Of a stretch of 64,000 bases of DNA, positions 12,699-23,936 are shown in pieces. The position numbers and the translations under genes were made by a program. The notes under the pieces were generated by a model, which was given only the letters and a program-made list of their open reading frames with translations, searched no databases and was not told the origin of the DNA. The DNA comes from Strigamia acuminata. Lineage: Eukaryota > Arthropoda > Chilopoda > Geophilomorpha > Linotaeniidae. The stretch's first letter is position 1. Each line of letters opens with the position of its first letter. Location: NCBI GenBank assembly GCA_949358305.1, contig OX442323.1:5084001-5148000 (forward strand), given 5' to 3'.

Positions 12699-14487
12699 TC
12701 ATAACCGCCGTCTCTTTTTTTGAAAAATCTTCCTGTATCCTTTGCCGAACCATCCCGGGTTCCCTGAGTTTTTCGTTTCAGAGTCACTCGGCGTTTCGTC
12801 CTGCACCTGAGAATTCTCCAACTCGTTCTCCTCGTCCACCACTTTAAGTTTCTCGCCGTCCAGTGGCGAATAACTGGCGTAACTGTCGCTTTTCTCCTCC
12901 TTCACCTCCACGAACTGCATTATGTTCTCAATTTCGATCGTGTCCGCGTCCTTGGTCTCGTTTTCGTTCAGTTTAACGTAAAATGGACACGCGAGCGGCT
13001 TGCGAGAGATCGTGGACGACTCGTACTCGCGCAGGGGCGCCGAAAGCTGGAAAATCGGGTCCAGGTCCCGGTGGTAACGTGGAATGCTTATCTGCAATTG
13101 TTTCATCACTTCCACCATAACTTCGTCGCATTTTCCTACGAGAAAAAATCGAAAAAATCAAAAAAATCACAAAAATCACAAAAATTAAAAATAACGTTTT
13201 GGTAAAAACTACCGTTGATTTTTAATGTTGCCACGTGATCTTTGGGCGTCCACTGCAGATTCACGACGCAGAGCACGGGTCGGTTCGGTAGAGGTCGATT
13301 CATTTCCCACAGACAAGTGTATTTCCGCAAAACCTAAAAATGGACGATTTTTATCACGTAAATTCGTCGTTTCTAAATCCAACCTTTAAACTCGATCCCA
13401 AACAGAGGATCATGTCGCATTTTTCGGCAGCTTTAACAGCTCCTAGCCAATTCAAGGGGCTTTTCAGCAGCCCCTTTTCGCCAAAATGAACGATCGTGTC
13501 GATCAAATCGCTCCCGCATTCGTAACATTTTCGCCCCGTTTTGTGCTTGTGTACGGACGTTCGTTCGGTCACGTCGAACAAACGAATGTATTCCCTCGTC
13601 GGCCGACATTTGATGCAAACCTAAATCAAGATAGATTTTTTGAGAAAAACTTGCAAATTACGCATTGTTTGTGTTAACAACCTCCATGTACATATTTCCG
13701 TGAACTTCGGACAAAACGTGCCAGGGCAAACCGCTTCGCAAGTGCAAACCGTCGCAATTTTGCGATACAACGTGCGATAAAATGCCTTTGTGGTATAACT
13801 GGGCCACTACCATGTGCGTGGTTGTTGGTTCGGCGTCACTCAACTCGTGAGAACTAAAATAAATTACCGGTAATTAATTAATTTTAAATAAAAATTAAAT
13901 TTACAAATCGATGATAAATTCACCCAATTTTCTTCCCTTTCTGCATCAACGTCCAAACGCCGTTCGGTCCTCTGTAATCGGGGATGGAAGCAGCCTGAAA
14001 TCAATTTAAAAAATAGAAAAATAATTAAAAATAAAATTTTTTAATTTTTTTTTTGTTCGTTTTATTACCGTGCTGATTCCTGCACCCGTGTAAATCACCA
14101 ATCTGTTGGTATTCCGAATGAATTCGGCCAAAGTTTTGCACTTTTCGATCAACATTTCGGGGGGATCTTCGATTTCCTTTTCCCTTTCCCTCAAAGTCGT
14201 TCGTTTCTTCATCCGTTTCTCAACTTGGTCCACAATTTCGGGCGAATTCTCCAACATGAGCAAATCCTCGGATGTGCGCGCATCGATACTTTTCTTCAAG
14301 ATATTCGTAATCTAAAAAAAATAATTAAAGAATCAAGTAAAAATCAAACTTTCAAACCTGAAATTCTCCGTATTTTCTTGCAAACCGATTTCAATTTGGC
14401 TTGAACTTCTTCCCGGACTAAAATTCGACATCTTTCAGCTCTTTTCCTGTGTTCGCGACCGGACGATAATATTTCCTTGCTCGCCAT
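12699..14487 (-). CDS. SIRT7: NAD-dependent deacylase sirtuin-7
   Basis: Class IV sirtuin. Start [20 protein letters not shown] at 14487, stop at 12699. The N-terminal basic coiled region is followed by the catalytic core: NAD-binding [36 protein letters not shown] with the catalytic His in [12 protein letters not shown], zinc ligands in CIKC and CYEC, then [19 protein letters not shown] and [20 protein letters not shown]. The C-terminal tail ends in a Lys/Arg cluster after NPGWFGKG, the SIRT7-type nucleolar signal. SIRT7 removes acyl groups from H3K18 and H3K36 and supports rDNA transcription. The exon 1 junction is only in frame with a donor at AAA|GTTTGA (14350) and a 38-bp intron; the stronger-looking CAG|GTTTGA would shift the frame. 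Head-to-head with METTL23. Confidence 0.95.
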
Positions 14488-14864
14488 CACAATACGGATC
14501 AATCGCTGAATCAAATATCTATGCCGAGGCTAGACGTGGGCCCCTTCCATGTCTAGTGGTTCGTCGGCGGAATAATAGATATACAGGTTCTTATTGAATC
14601 CATGACAAAAAAGCGCGACGATAACAACAGCTCGCAATCAGCAGTCAGCCCGTCAGCCACTTTATTTTCGCTCGACCGGTTTTGACCGCAAAAATTAAGA
14701 CGATACATCTGCCAACCGAATGTTTTTCTAAACGAAATATTATTTTTACATATCTATTTCTCTTTTCTCACCGCGATTAAATAAGAAATATATAAAATAC
14801 TCGTTGGTTTCATTGGTTACCAATACAAATTTGCGCAGGTTTGACTTCCGGTGACGTCACAACT
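14488..14864. promoter_or_regulatory. Bidirectional promoter SIRT7 / METTL23
   Basis: 377 bp between divergent start codons. It contains TGACGTCA (14852-14859), a full CRE/ATF palindrome, 6 bp before the METTL23 ATG. The CRE core is seen directly; its use is inferred. Confidence 0.6.
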
Positions 14865-15768
14865 ATGGCCGCGGAAAATTTAGTTAATCAACGTTTGTTT
14901 ACATTTGAAAAGAATGACGACACATTGGTTGTTCGGATTCCCGAGGTAGACAAACGATTTTAATTAAGAAAATTTTGTTTCCTAATTTATTTTTATCGCA
15001 GGTGATGAGTCCTCAATACTGCATGTACACATGGCCGTCCGCTGCTGTTTTAGCTCAATATCTATGGTTCAACCGTCACTATTTAACCTCGAAAAATGTG
15101 TTAGAAGTTTGTAATTTTAAGCATAAAAATAAGTATTACGTTATTTACGAACGATATATTTTATAGTTGTCGGCCGGGACGGCATTGCCGGGCATTGTCG
15201 CGGCTTATTGCGGGGCAAACGTGACACTTTCGGACACGACGACACAACCGAACAGCTTGAAAGTTTGCCAAAAAAGCTGCGAATTAAACAACTTGACGAA
15301 TATAAACGTGATTGGAATTAACTGGGGCGTAATAACGCACGAAATCAACGCAATAACTTCATTGGACTTCGTTATAGCTTCGGATTGTTTCTACGATCCC
15401 CACGGTACACAAAACGAAAAAATTAAAAATAAAATTAAAAAATCCATTTCTTGTAAATCTAGATTTCGAAGACATTTTGTTTACAGTAGCGTATATATTA
15501 AGTAGAAACCCAAACAGCAGGTTCCTGTGCACTCATCAAGTCAGAAGGTGCGTTAATTGATGAAATTAATGATCTTTTCTTCATTTTCAAAGTCTATTTC
15601 AGTTCCGATTGGACGATCGAAGACCTGTTACCAAAATGGAAGCTGGAATATATTAAGAGTATAGCACTTTCAAGTTTCGGCGGCGACACGCCGAACATTG
15701 CGGGCTCGAAACTGCCGGGTCAAAGCGTGATCGAAATGATGGAAATAAAGCTGAAAACTGACTCCTGA
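14865..15768 (+). CDS. METTL23: Methyltransferase-like protein 23
   Basis: Five exons, 14865-14945, 15002-15106, 15167-15404, 15463-15547 and 15603-15768, joined in frame to 224 residues. MSPQYCMYTWPSAAVLAQYL, LELSAGTALPGIVAAYCGA (SAM motif I), VTLSDTTTQPNSL (motif II), VIASDCFYDPHDFEDILFTV and LCTHQVR match METTL23 in order. It belongs to the seven-beta-strand class; mammalian METTL23 methylates histone H3 arginine 17. Introns are 55-60 bp. Confidence 0.93.
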
Positions 15769-16114
15769 AAGGACAAATGATTTTTCTTTTCTTTTTTAAT
15801 CGTTTGCTTCGTACAAAGTGCGATATATCGATATATGCCCAAGAAAAACAAAGAAAAAATAATACTCTAAGCTAAAAAATCGCTTTATTTGAATTATTTC
15901 TTCTAGAAACGCAAAATTTCATTCACGGTATATCTGAGTCTACTTCGATTTGTAAAAAGATGAAACACTCTGGACACAATTAAATAAAATATAAAATAAT
16001 AATAATATCAGCACACTCAAAGAGAGATGGAAAAATCGGAGGAAAGAATCGATTTTCACCGAGTTATTACTGTATTTCAAAATGCACGATAGATTTTTTG
16101 TTAATCTACAAAAT
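15769..16114. other. Convergent spacer between METTL23 and unknown gene
   Basis: AT-rich 346 bp holding both 3' UTRs. No gene or repeat recognised. Confidence 0.5.
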
Positions 16115-17627
16115 TCATTCGATAGCGGGATTCGAATCGTCTTTTTCTGGAGATTCCTGGAGGAAAAAGCAGCACAATTACAATGAATTAGAATAAAATT
16201 AGAATAATGTTTTGAATTACCATAGTTATTCGTGTTCGATTGGAATTCCAATTGATCATGGAGTTGATGTCACTGGCAATAGCCCAGCCAATATTAGACA
16301 CTTGGCCATTAGCTGACTTATCGTCATTGTCTTCGGTGAATTCTTGAGGAATAGGATTTTCAACGAACTGAATTTCGATCATCTTCGGTCGCTTCGACGG
16401 GTCGCTTTTATCAGCGTCGTCGTCGTCCGCCATCACTTCGCGAACCGACTGAATGGAAACCGTCACGTTCGATACACCCGAATTTGAATCCTGACGCGTA
16501 AACGTGCTACGAAAACACAAAACAATCATATTCGACTGAAATTCGTGAAAAATACAACAAAAAATGCATAAAGATGCACTTAGCGAGCATAAAAATGCAT
16601 CTTTTCAGTCTCTAAAACGACAAAAATGCATCTTTTTAGTCTCTAAAACGACAAAAATGCATCTTTTTAGTCTCTAAAACGACAAAAATGCATCTTTTTA
16701 GTCTCTAAAACGACAAAAATGCATCTTTTTAGTCTCTAAAACGACAAAAATGCATCTTTTTAGTCTCTAAAACGACAAAAATGCATTTTTAATGCTGCAA
16801 ACTGAGAAAAGAAGCATTTTTTCGGCTCGAAGCAACATACATTGGTGTTATAGTAGCACCTCTCACGACTTCCTCGACGGTTTCTTCGATCTAAAGACGA
16901 AATATAGGCGAAAAAGAGGAATAAAAATGAAAATCCCTTTAACTGCCAAACGAATGCATACACAAACTACTTGGATCTCTTGCTGTTCCGTCAATTTCCT
17001 CTCGTCCGAACTGGCCGAACTGTGAATAATCTCCACCTCCTCCGACAGCTGCGTGTTCGCATCCTCGCTCTCCTCCCGCGACCGCTTCTTCTGATACTTG
17101 GTGTGCGACGTCCAGACACTGCATCGGGGGCATCGCGACATCAAATTATTCACGAGCGGCTTCCTCCTGTACTTGGGACTGAACCACAAAAGGCAACCGC
17201 GCGCCTCCATCCTCTCGAACGGATGCAAGAAATGCATGACAGTCGAGGCGCGCGTGTGGTTCACGTCTCGCTCGTCCAAACCACAACACAGGCGATACCC
17301 GCCAACTGCGGAAAGTTGTTTTAGCAGTTCACAAAACTCGTCCGTCGTCGACGTTTCCCTAAATACGCGGAATAATACCTGGAAGGAGGCATTCCCGTCC
17401 TCTTCGACGACGATGCGCGCGGGACGAAGGGGAACAATTCGCTCGCTGTTGGCCGCTTTTGGCGCCACAAAAGTGGCTTTTCTGTAGATTATTAGGAATT
17501 TCTTCGTGCCCGTGTTGATGTCCTCGCATTCCAGGTCGTCGTAAAGGCCCACGTAGCGCCGATGCACGAAAAAAGCGTCGTGAAATGGGTTCACACCTTT
17601 CACAATCTTAAGTCCTTTCAACGCCAT
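16115..17627 (-). CDS. Unrecognised protein with a C-x2-C motif and acidic C-terminus
   Basis: Four exons, 17627-16971, 16890-16841, 16506-16221 and 16156-16115, join in frame to 344 residues. The start is MALKGLKIVKGVNPFHDAFF; an in-frame upstream Met at 17654 would add MTTKTKKLK. Visible features: an N-terminal ordered part (FVHRRYVGLYDDLECEDINT, FLIIYRKATFVAPK), a middle part with several Cys (LCCGLDERD, MSRCPRCSVWTSH) that could bind one zinc, a basic KKRSREESED stretch, then an acidic, probably disordered tail (MADDDDADKSDPSKRPK, FTEDNDDKSANG). I do not recognise the family and assign no function. A nuclear location is possible given the basic patches. Intron 2 (16507-16840) holds a 31-bp tandem array. 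A fragment of its exon 1 recurs at 18841-18896. Confidence 0.75.
16591..16790. repeat. 31-bp tandem array inside an intron
   Basis: About six and a half near-identical copies of a 31-bp unit reading AAAAATGCATCTTTTTAG then TCTCTAAAACGAC. It fills most of intron 2 of the unrecognised gene. Confidence 0.95.
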
Positions 17628-17753
17628 TTTCAACTTTTTTGTTTTCGTGGTCACATGGTTGTCACGTGATGCGATGACGTCAATTTAAATCAACTGCCTG
17701 ATAAGTTGCCGTCAGAGCGAGCGAGCATCTCTACTCTATGATGTGAAAACCTA

Positions 17754-17937
17754 ATGATTTCAAATCTGTCTGATTCGGCAAAAGAATCTTGTGAAAAATT
17801 AAAGATACAAATTGAAGAATTACCAGAAAAGATTAAAACGAGTGATTTTTCGTCGTGGGTCTTTCACGAGATAATTTCGCTACATAAGTTCACGATTTTA
17901 ATTTTTTTTGTTATCTTTATTTCAGACATGAGATTGA
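17754..17937 (+). repeat. Left copy of duplicated segment with a short ORF (MISNLSDSAKES)
   Basis: The short frame MISNLSDSAKESCEKLK is followed by a region coding IQIEELPEKI and FSSWVFHEIISLHKF. The same stretch recurs at 23982-24220 with a few substitutions and one 3-bp insertion (an extra Lys codon). Conservation of the frame in both copies could mean a small gene or an exon, but no domain is recognised and the frame runs on into AT-rich sequence. It marks the left edge of the duplicated unit. Confidence 0.6.
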
Positions 17938-17984
17938 CCCGAGGGGTGCGACAATCAGAATCTGCTTGTCAGAGATTCGAATCT

Positions 17985-18210
17985 TCTTTGGGATTCGAAA
18001 GATTCGGATGGGATTCGGAAAGATTCGGAAAGATTCGGAAAGATTCGGAAAGATTCGGGGGATTCGGCTGGGATTCGGGGGGATTCGGATAGATTCGGGG
18101 GATTCGGGGGGGATTCGAATGAGATTCGGGGAGATTCGGATGGGATTCGGTGGGATTCGGCGGGATTCGGTGGGATTCGGCGGGATTCGGATGGGATTCA
18201 GAAAGATTCA
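17985..18210. repeat. GATTCGG short tandem repeat (10-11 bp period)
   Basis: More than twenty GATTCGG heptamers spaced 10-11 bp apart (for example AGATTCGGAA). They give open frames on several frames of both strands (SERFG / NPSESH), which I take as artefacts of the repeat. Confidence 0.95.
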
Positions 18211-18564
18211 TATGATTTTTTTCAAATAAATTTAGTGAAGTGGGAATGTTTTTTAATTTTAATTTTAACTCTTAGTGAAATGTGGTAAAATACGAGGTAA
18301 AATAGCACGCAATCAAATGCAATCACAATTGCGAACAATGATGAATTCCGGGCTCGATTCCGGGATTAATTTGAAGTTCGCGCTAAATCGTAAATGCGCA
18401 TGCGCAGATACCGCGCAGCGAGGTGCGCAGGTATAATTTCTTCCGATGATGATTTTACGGACAATTTCAAGGACAATTTCAAGGAAGTTTCTTGTAAAAA
18501 TATTATTACATTTTTTAATCATAAATTTTGTTTTTATTTTTCTCGATTTGTATACAACTTAAAG

Positions 18565-18660
18565 ATTCGAGATTCGAAGATTCGGTGGGATTCGGAAAGA
18601 TTCGGGTGGGATTCGGAAAGATTCGGGTGGGATTCGGAAAGATTCGGGCGGGATTCGGAA
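18565..18660. repeat. Second GATTCGG array
   Basis: Same heptamer, here mainly in a 20-bp compound unit (GATTCGGAAAGATTCGGGTG). About 350 bp from the first array; between them is ordinary AT-rich sequence. Confidence 0.9.
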
Positions 18661-18840
18661 GCCATTGTCAGAGATTCGGTCGAATGTCGCCCCCCTCGGA
18701 TTGACCAGTGACGAATTCTAAATTCTGCAGTATTTGTTTTATTTTTGTTACTTTGTTGAGTGAGTGTTTGGGGAATTCGATTTATAATATTTATAATTTT
18801 TTTATTTCTTAGGGTTTTCGGGAAAAATGATAAAGGTATA

Positions 18841-18896
18841 CGTAGATTATTTGGAATTTTCTTCGTGTCCGTGTTGATGTCCTCACCGTCAGAGCG
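18841..18896 (-). pseudogene. Fragment of the unrecognised gene's first exon
   Basis: Near-identical to about 17480-17525 (coding DINTGTKK) and then, after a deletion, to the 5' flank near 17709-17723 (CCGTCAGAGCGAGC). It shows that the duplication also carried the 5' end of the neighbouring gene. Confidence 0.75.
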
Positions 18897-19059
18897 AGCC
18901 ACCTAAATTAATGGCTGCCTTGTTTATGTAAATTAAATCGTAATAAAATGTGCTGTCAAAACGCGGTTTTTATTATTATCCAATAAATTTTTTTTCTTTT
19001 ACATTTTTAACGGCTTTTCTGCATTTTCAGGAACTGGAAGCACGATGGGAGTGATGGTG

Positions 19060-21410
19060 TTACCAGAAATCTTTTTCTATCAAACCAGCCATTACATTAG
19101 TAAACTAAAAAAAAATAAATAAGTAAACAAAAATCAACTCACTGGTCCCTTAGTTGCACCATCGTCGTCATCTTCCTCTTCCGACTCGAATGTATTATCG
19201 GGAATATCGTACAATCGAATCACGGGCTATTATTAATTTTAACAAAAATTATTAAAAATTAATAAAAATTAAAAATATCTCAAATTCAAACCCCACCTTA
19301 TTCGGATCTTTCATGATCAAATATTTCCCTTCGGGTAACTTCATACACATATCGATCAAACAACGCAAAATACCCCAAGTATTCTCCATGCTTAAATTAA
19401 TCTGATTCGCAAATTCGTGCGGCTTAAACTGCTGAGTCCCGAGCAGCACATGTTTCGAAGTGTCGCAAACATGAACGCGAGAAACATAACTGTAAATTAA
19501 AATTAAAATTAATCGCAATTCGCCACCAACTCGTCACAGTCTACACACCCAAATTTAATTTGATCCGATCCAGCTAAAATGGCCTGCACGGTCCACTTAG
19601 CCAATTTACTTCCATTCGTCTTCAATTCGTTCGCCAACACAGCGCCGCGCTGAGTGTCCAACTTCTGACGCCAATCCACGTTTCCGCTGTACTGAAATAC
19701 AAATTTCGCTCTAAATTCCCGCTAAACCACCGCAAAAACAAACTCCTTACTCGCGAATCCCACTCGTTGAGAGCTTTAATGTTGATGTATTGTCGTTCGC
19801 CGTTCGGCCCCACCATGAACGCATCGTGCTCGCATCGAGCGATTAATTCGATTCCGTTGTCCAAATCCCATTTCTTGTACCTAAAAATCAAAATTTGCAT
19901 AAAATAACCAAATATAAACGAACAAAATCAATTACTTATAAGCAACGGATGCAATTTCGCCCTCCTCGTCTTCCTGAGCGAACGGATTCGGCTCGAACGT
20001 CAGTTTTTCTTCGCCCCCCGACGCTCGCAAAACTTGTTGCGAAAAATTATGATTAATAAACGTCGCTTCCAACGCCAGATTTCGCGGCGAATTAATGCTA
20101 TTCCCTTCGTCCTGCGGCGGCTCGTTCGATGTCTCACTAACAGTCAGCAAATCTAAAATAATTCAAATTCAAATTAAATTTTTTAATTTTTAGACATTTA
20201 AATTTAATTACCGAAACCAGAATCATCGCGTTTGTCGAAAAACAATTTCTTTCCCACACGTTGCACGATGATATCCCACGAATAGACGGAGCGAGTGCAG
20301 CACATGAGTGTCGCCAAAATGGCGTCGGTGGCAAACACATTGCCCTCAGTTTTGGCCAACTACAAATTAAAAATAAATATCAGCCAATCGCAGCGAGGAA
20401 TTGATTATACCTGACGAATAATGGGGTCGTCGGTGGTTGTAACTTTATGAAAAATTCTGTTAATTCGCTGCAATCGTTTCTCGTTCTTGGTGGTCACTCT
20501 GTCGTACGTTTTGTCGTACGCCTCCAAACTACCGGAAATTTTACTGCAAAAAAAATTAATTAATTTTAAAAAATTCGTCAAAATTTCGTCACAAATTCGT
20601 ACATTGTTTTCCCTTCGGCGATGCCGGGCAAAGACAGCTTGGACAGACGTGGGTAGTCCATTTCTTCCACCACTTGCCACTCGGGGCGCACTTGAACCGA
20701 CGCTTCTCGGCTTTTAATCGGGATTGGATTTTTCTGCTCGAAACGTTGACGAGCCCCGAGTTGTTTTTGCCATTTACGGACCTGCCATTGACGATCTCTG
20801 TAAAAAAAAAAATTTATTTCATTCACGTTATCGATTATATTAATTTTTGTAATTTTCACCGTTCGCGACTCTTGGCATTTTTCGACAAAACCTGCAATTG
20901 GACTTGCAACTGCTGTTGGCGCTGTCTTTGTTGATCGCGGCGCAAATTGCGCTGATTCATGCGGAAACGACCGCGCTGGTAGAGCGGTTTCGGCACTTTG
21001 GTCGTGTCCACCAATTGGAAAGTGCTTTCGTCTTCGTCGTGGTAATACGCATACTGGCTGCCCACTCCGAATTGGGAAGCGTATTTATCTTAAAAGAATA
21101 AAAAATTACAAAATTAGTTATTTGTTTCGTATTTTTGCTGTCGATTGTTGATTTATTACTTGCGTATCGTCGATCTTGGTAAGTCGAACCGGTCCAGTCT
21201 GAAACCTAGTGAAATGATCGTGGAATAATTGAGGTTAGTGTCTAGACATATGGATGTTTGGTTGCAATTTATTTATTTTTTTACCTTTCCCAATCGATCG
21301 CCCTTCGAAAACGGTTGGTAGGGCATGTCCTTGTATTGATCGGGAACCGAACAAGGGCCCCATCCGTTCGCATTGTCTTGAATTACCGGCGGGACAAAAT
21401 GAGCCGTCAT
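19060..21410 (-). CDS. EIF3D: Eukaryotic translation initiation factor 3 subunit D
   Basis: Start [20 protein letters not shown] at 21410. Collinear with eIF3d throughout: [180 protein letters not shown] and an acidic tail. About ten exons with short introns. eIF3d is the cap-binding subunit of eIF3. The C-terminus is ambiguous. After GATKGP the frame meets VS-stop at 19134, but that site is also a perfect GTGAGT donor; splicing to the TTTTTAG acceptor near 19107 would give a tail ending LIEKDFW with stop at 19060. AATAAA on the minus strand lies near 18970. This is the intact copy; a decayed one lies at 24240-25215. Confidence 0.95.
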
Positions 21411-21654
21411 TTTCCACGTTTTGCGGAAAAGTAAGATGGCGGCACTTCTATACCGCTGTTCACCACCAGATGTCACTAAAGGGCGAGCTAACCGCTGCAT
21501 GATACCCAAACCCGAAAATCTAAAATATAAATCCTTTTTTCTTAAAAAAAGACTCAAAAACACAGAACTAATGATATGATACCCAAACCTGAAAATCTAG
21601 AATATAAATCCTTATTTCTTTAAAAAAGAGACTCAAAAACACAAAAAAATAAAT

Positions 21655-21825
21655 GCAAAACTCTCAAACTTTATTCTTGGTGTAAAAAACAAACACAATT
21701 ACGGTTAATATAATTTAAAGCAACAATGGTGACTTTCAAGTCAACGTTGACGAAAAGCTGCTCTTCCACAACACTTAGGTTGTTCTCCATCCTCCTTCAA
21801 TCCTTTACATCTCCCGATTTGCAAA
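21655..21825 (-). pseudogene. 3' end of GTSF1 (left-unit remnant)
   Basis: Very similar to 25320-25495. It holds the last codons of GTSF1 (CKGL, then QPKCCGRAAFRQR-stop), the stop and the AATAAAGTTTGAG poly(A) region, then loses similarity at about 21825. No zinc-finger part remains. The AT-rich stretch 21520-21660 is also shared with 25255-25320. Confidence 0.85.
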
Positions 21826-21960
21826 TAACAATCAACAACATTAAATTTAATAAGAAAAAAAAACAATTCAGTAAATCAGAATACGTTAATTATAAATATT
21901 AACATTCATTAACATTAATCAGAATTAGGAAACGTCGTCTTGAAAACCTGTAAATAATTT

Positions 21961-22042
21961 GAAAATTAATATAAAAGAAAGAGAAAAGGGGTGTTTTACT
22001 AACCACTCGTCGGCCGCCATTTTCGTTTTCAAGAAATTTTCA
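21961..22042 (-). pseudogene. Copy of VPS35L first exon and intron start
   Basis: About 80 bp nearly identical to 11674-11755, including ATGGCGGCC (MAADEW here, MAANEW in the gene), the exon 1 donor and the following intron sequence. Intron sequence is included, so this is a DNA-level copy. It lies about 10 kb from its source. Confidence 0.85.
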
Positions 22043-23090
22043 ATCTGGATACTGTGTATTCCACATTTGTCCAAGACCAAGTACCACGTCTCCCGTAGGA
22101 AAACCACCTTCAATAACCTCGACAAAAGTGAGGCCATCCATCTAAAAAAAAACATTTTAAAAATGTCGATATATTTTTTAATTAAAAATAAAAACATTTT
22201 TTCTTACCCTAACTTTTAAGACATTCAAGCAGCATGGTACTGTGTGAGTGGTTATTGTGGGCACTGTACTTATGAATAGCCGCAATTCCGTAGTAGGTAG
22301 AATAATTTGTGGACAACTTCCACATCTAAAATGTAAAATAATTAATTAATTAATGGTAAGATAAAATAATATTAATAAATTTACTTACTGAAGTTCTCGT
22401 CCAAGTGGAATACAGTTTAGCGGTGCAGTAGTCATTGTTCGTGCACGTCGAGGTAGATCAAGACAGAAAGTGATTAAAGAAGGTGATACCGGAACTAAAA
22501 AATAAAAATTATTCAAATATTGTTGCGAGCAGAGTCTTTCTAGTCACGTGTGGTGTTGCTGGACAGATTCGCGCTCCGAGCTGGTCACCTGGGAAGTAGA
22601 TTCAGGATTGGTCTAAGTTTGTGTCCTTATTTGAATTCGGTATACGGAATTAAAACTTACTGCTAATTACGACAAACGGCATCGGGCTAAGCCTCACGCA
22701 CTTCGTTATTTCGTCTCGGTGCTCGCCATTACAGAAAAAGGTTACGTTTTTAATTTCATCGTTATTTTCTAGGAAACAAGCAGCACTTATCTGATCGTTT
22801 AGCTCGAATATTCCGCTGTTGTTTGTTTCCTATTCGGGCTTCCGTCGGTCAGACTTAGTCGTTTTGGCCGTTGCTTTCGGGACGAGGTTTTGGCTCTCGA
22901 TCGGTTGGTCGCTCTTGGTCGAGTAAATAAACTTGGAATTGTATAAGATCCGTTAAAAGTATTAGGAAAGGAATTTTACGTTCGTAGATTTCATTCTCGG
23001 AGCTGTCAGTCAGGTTAACGAAGTCCTTCGGGTTGCGGGGAGCCGGAATCGTCGTCTCCACAGAAATTGAATATTAAAAAATAATATAAA
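22043..23090 (-). other. Possible exons of an unclassified gene or gene remnant
   Basis: Several blocks have plausible splice sites on the minus strand: about 22490-22392, 22327-22209 (donor AGG|GTAAG), 22142-22043 (reading MDGLTFVEVIEGGF and ending at NTQYPD-stop), about 22800-22663 (rich in Cys: SAACFLENN, FFCNGEHRDEITKC) and 23061-22855 (open frame ending PRPESNGQND-stop). The first three chain in one frame, but a second frame is also open over part of them, so I cannot say which is used. I recognise no family. Confidence 0.35.
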
Positions 23091-23177
23091 TTGACGTATG
23101 ACAAGTGTTTAAATTCATATTAGACAAATACAAACATAAATAAATACATTAATGATAAATTTAAATTGTGTATAAAT

Positions 23178-23600
23178 TTAAACTGTTGTCAGCATGGACG
23201 TGTTCGATGATTGGTCAGACACGATTTGTTTCTCGCTGCTCGTCGCTAGAGTTGTGCCCCTGAGTTTCTCGCATAATTTCCTCAGAAAAACTCTTTTCAG
23301 GGTAAACACGACGAAAATAAACGTTCCCTGCGACGCATTTAAGACGATAAACCCGTACCACAACGGTTCTTAATCGGACAAACTGGCGGCCAAACCCAAC
23401 ACCCAAGTACCGCCCATAATGAAGGCTAATTTCAGATACTCTTGGTTTTGAGTGTTTATTTGCCGCGGCATGTTTACGTAATAGTACCGCCAGGTGAAAA
23501 ACGTCAGTGTCAAGCGCCTAGGTATATAAAGTGTGTGAATTAGAATAAAATATCTGTGTTGTAAAACATTAACCAAGTGTTGTTGCATCTTTACTCTAAC
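23178..23600 (-). pseudogene. C-terminal part of a Methuselah-like 7TM receptor, with in-frame stop
   Basis: Minus-strand reading YLKLAFIMGGTWVLGLAASL, then a TAA at about 23372-23370, then EPLWYGFIVLNASQGTFIFV and VFTLKRVFLRKLCEKL. This is the TM6-loop-TM7 layout of Methuselah-like / class B2 receptors (MG-x-TW, LNA-x-QG-x-FIF). The stop splits TM6 from TM7, and the N-terminal exons are absent because a MITE begins at 23602. Most likely a relic; a sequence error at the stop cannot be excluded. Confidence 0.65.
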
Positions 23601-23601
23601 T

Positions 23602-23936
23602 CAGGGGTCGGCAAGTAATTTTAAGTGGGGTTCGGATACTATTGAAAAGTTTTATCGAGGTTCAGAAAAAAAACACTTAAAAACCTTACTAAAAACCTAA
23701 GAAAACGGAAAAACACTTAAAAACCAAATAACACCCCCCCCCCCCAATAAATACACACAACCCAAAAAATACCAATAAAACCTAAAAAAAACAGAGAAAA
23801 AACAGAAAAATCAAGAAAAAAACACCGAAAAACCAAAGAAACCGAAGGAAAAACGTCGCTAAAACCTCTCCGCGGTCCAAGTTTCGACATTCCGCGATCC
23901 GGATACGGTCCGCGGTCCGCCTGTTACCGACCGCTG
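23602..23936. mobile_element. hAT-like MITE with 8-bp target-site duplication
   Basis: Ends CAGGGGTCGGCAAG and TTACCGACCGCTG form terminal inverted repeats of the common hAT type. They are flanked by CTCTAACT on the left and ATCTAACT on the right, an 8-bp duplication with one mismatch. Internal sequence is A/C-rich and non-coding. Length 335 bp, non-autonomous. Confidence 0.85.

Noticed and set aside
17966-18229. Phe/Gly-rich or Pro/Ser-rich repeat protein (ERFG, NPSESH)
   Set aside because: Simple GATTCGG repeat; both strands are open, as expected from the repeat.
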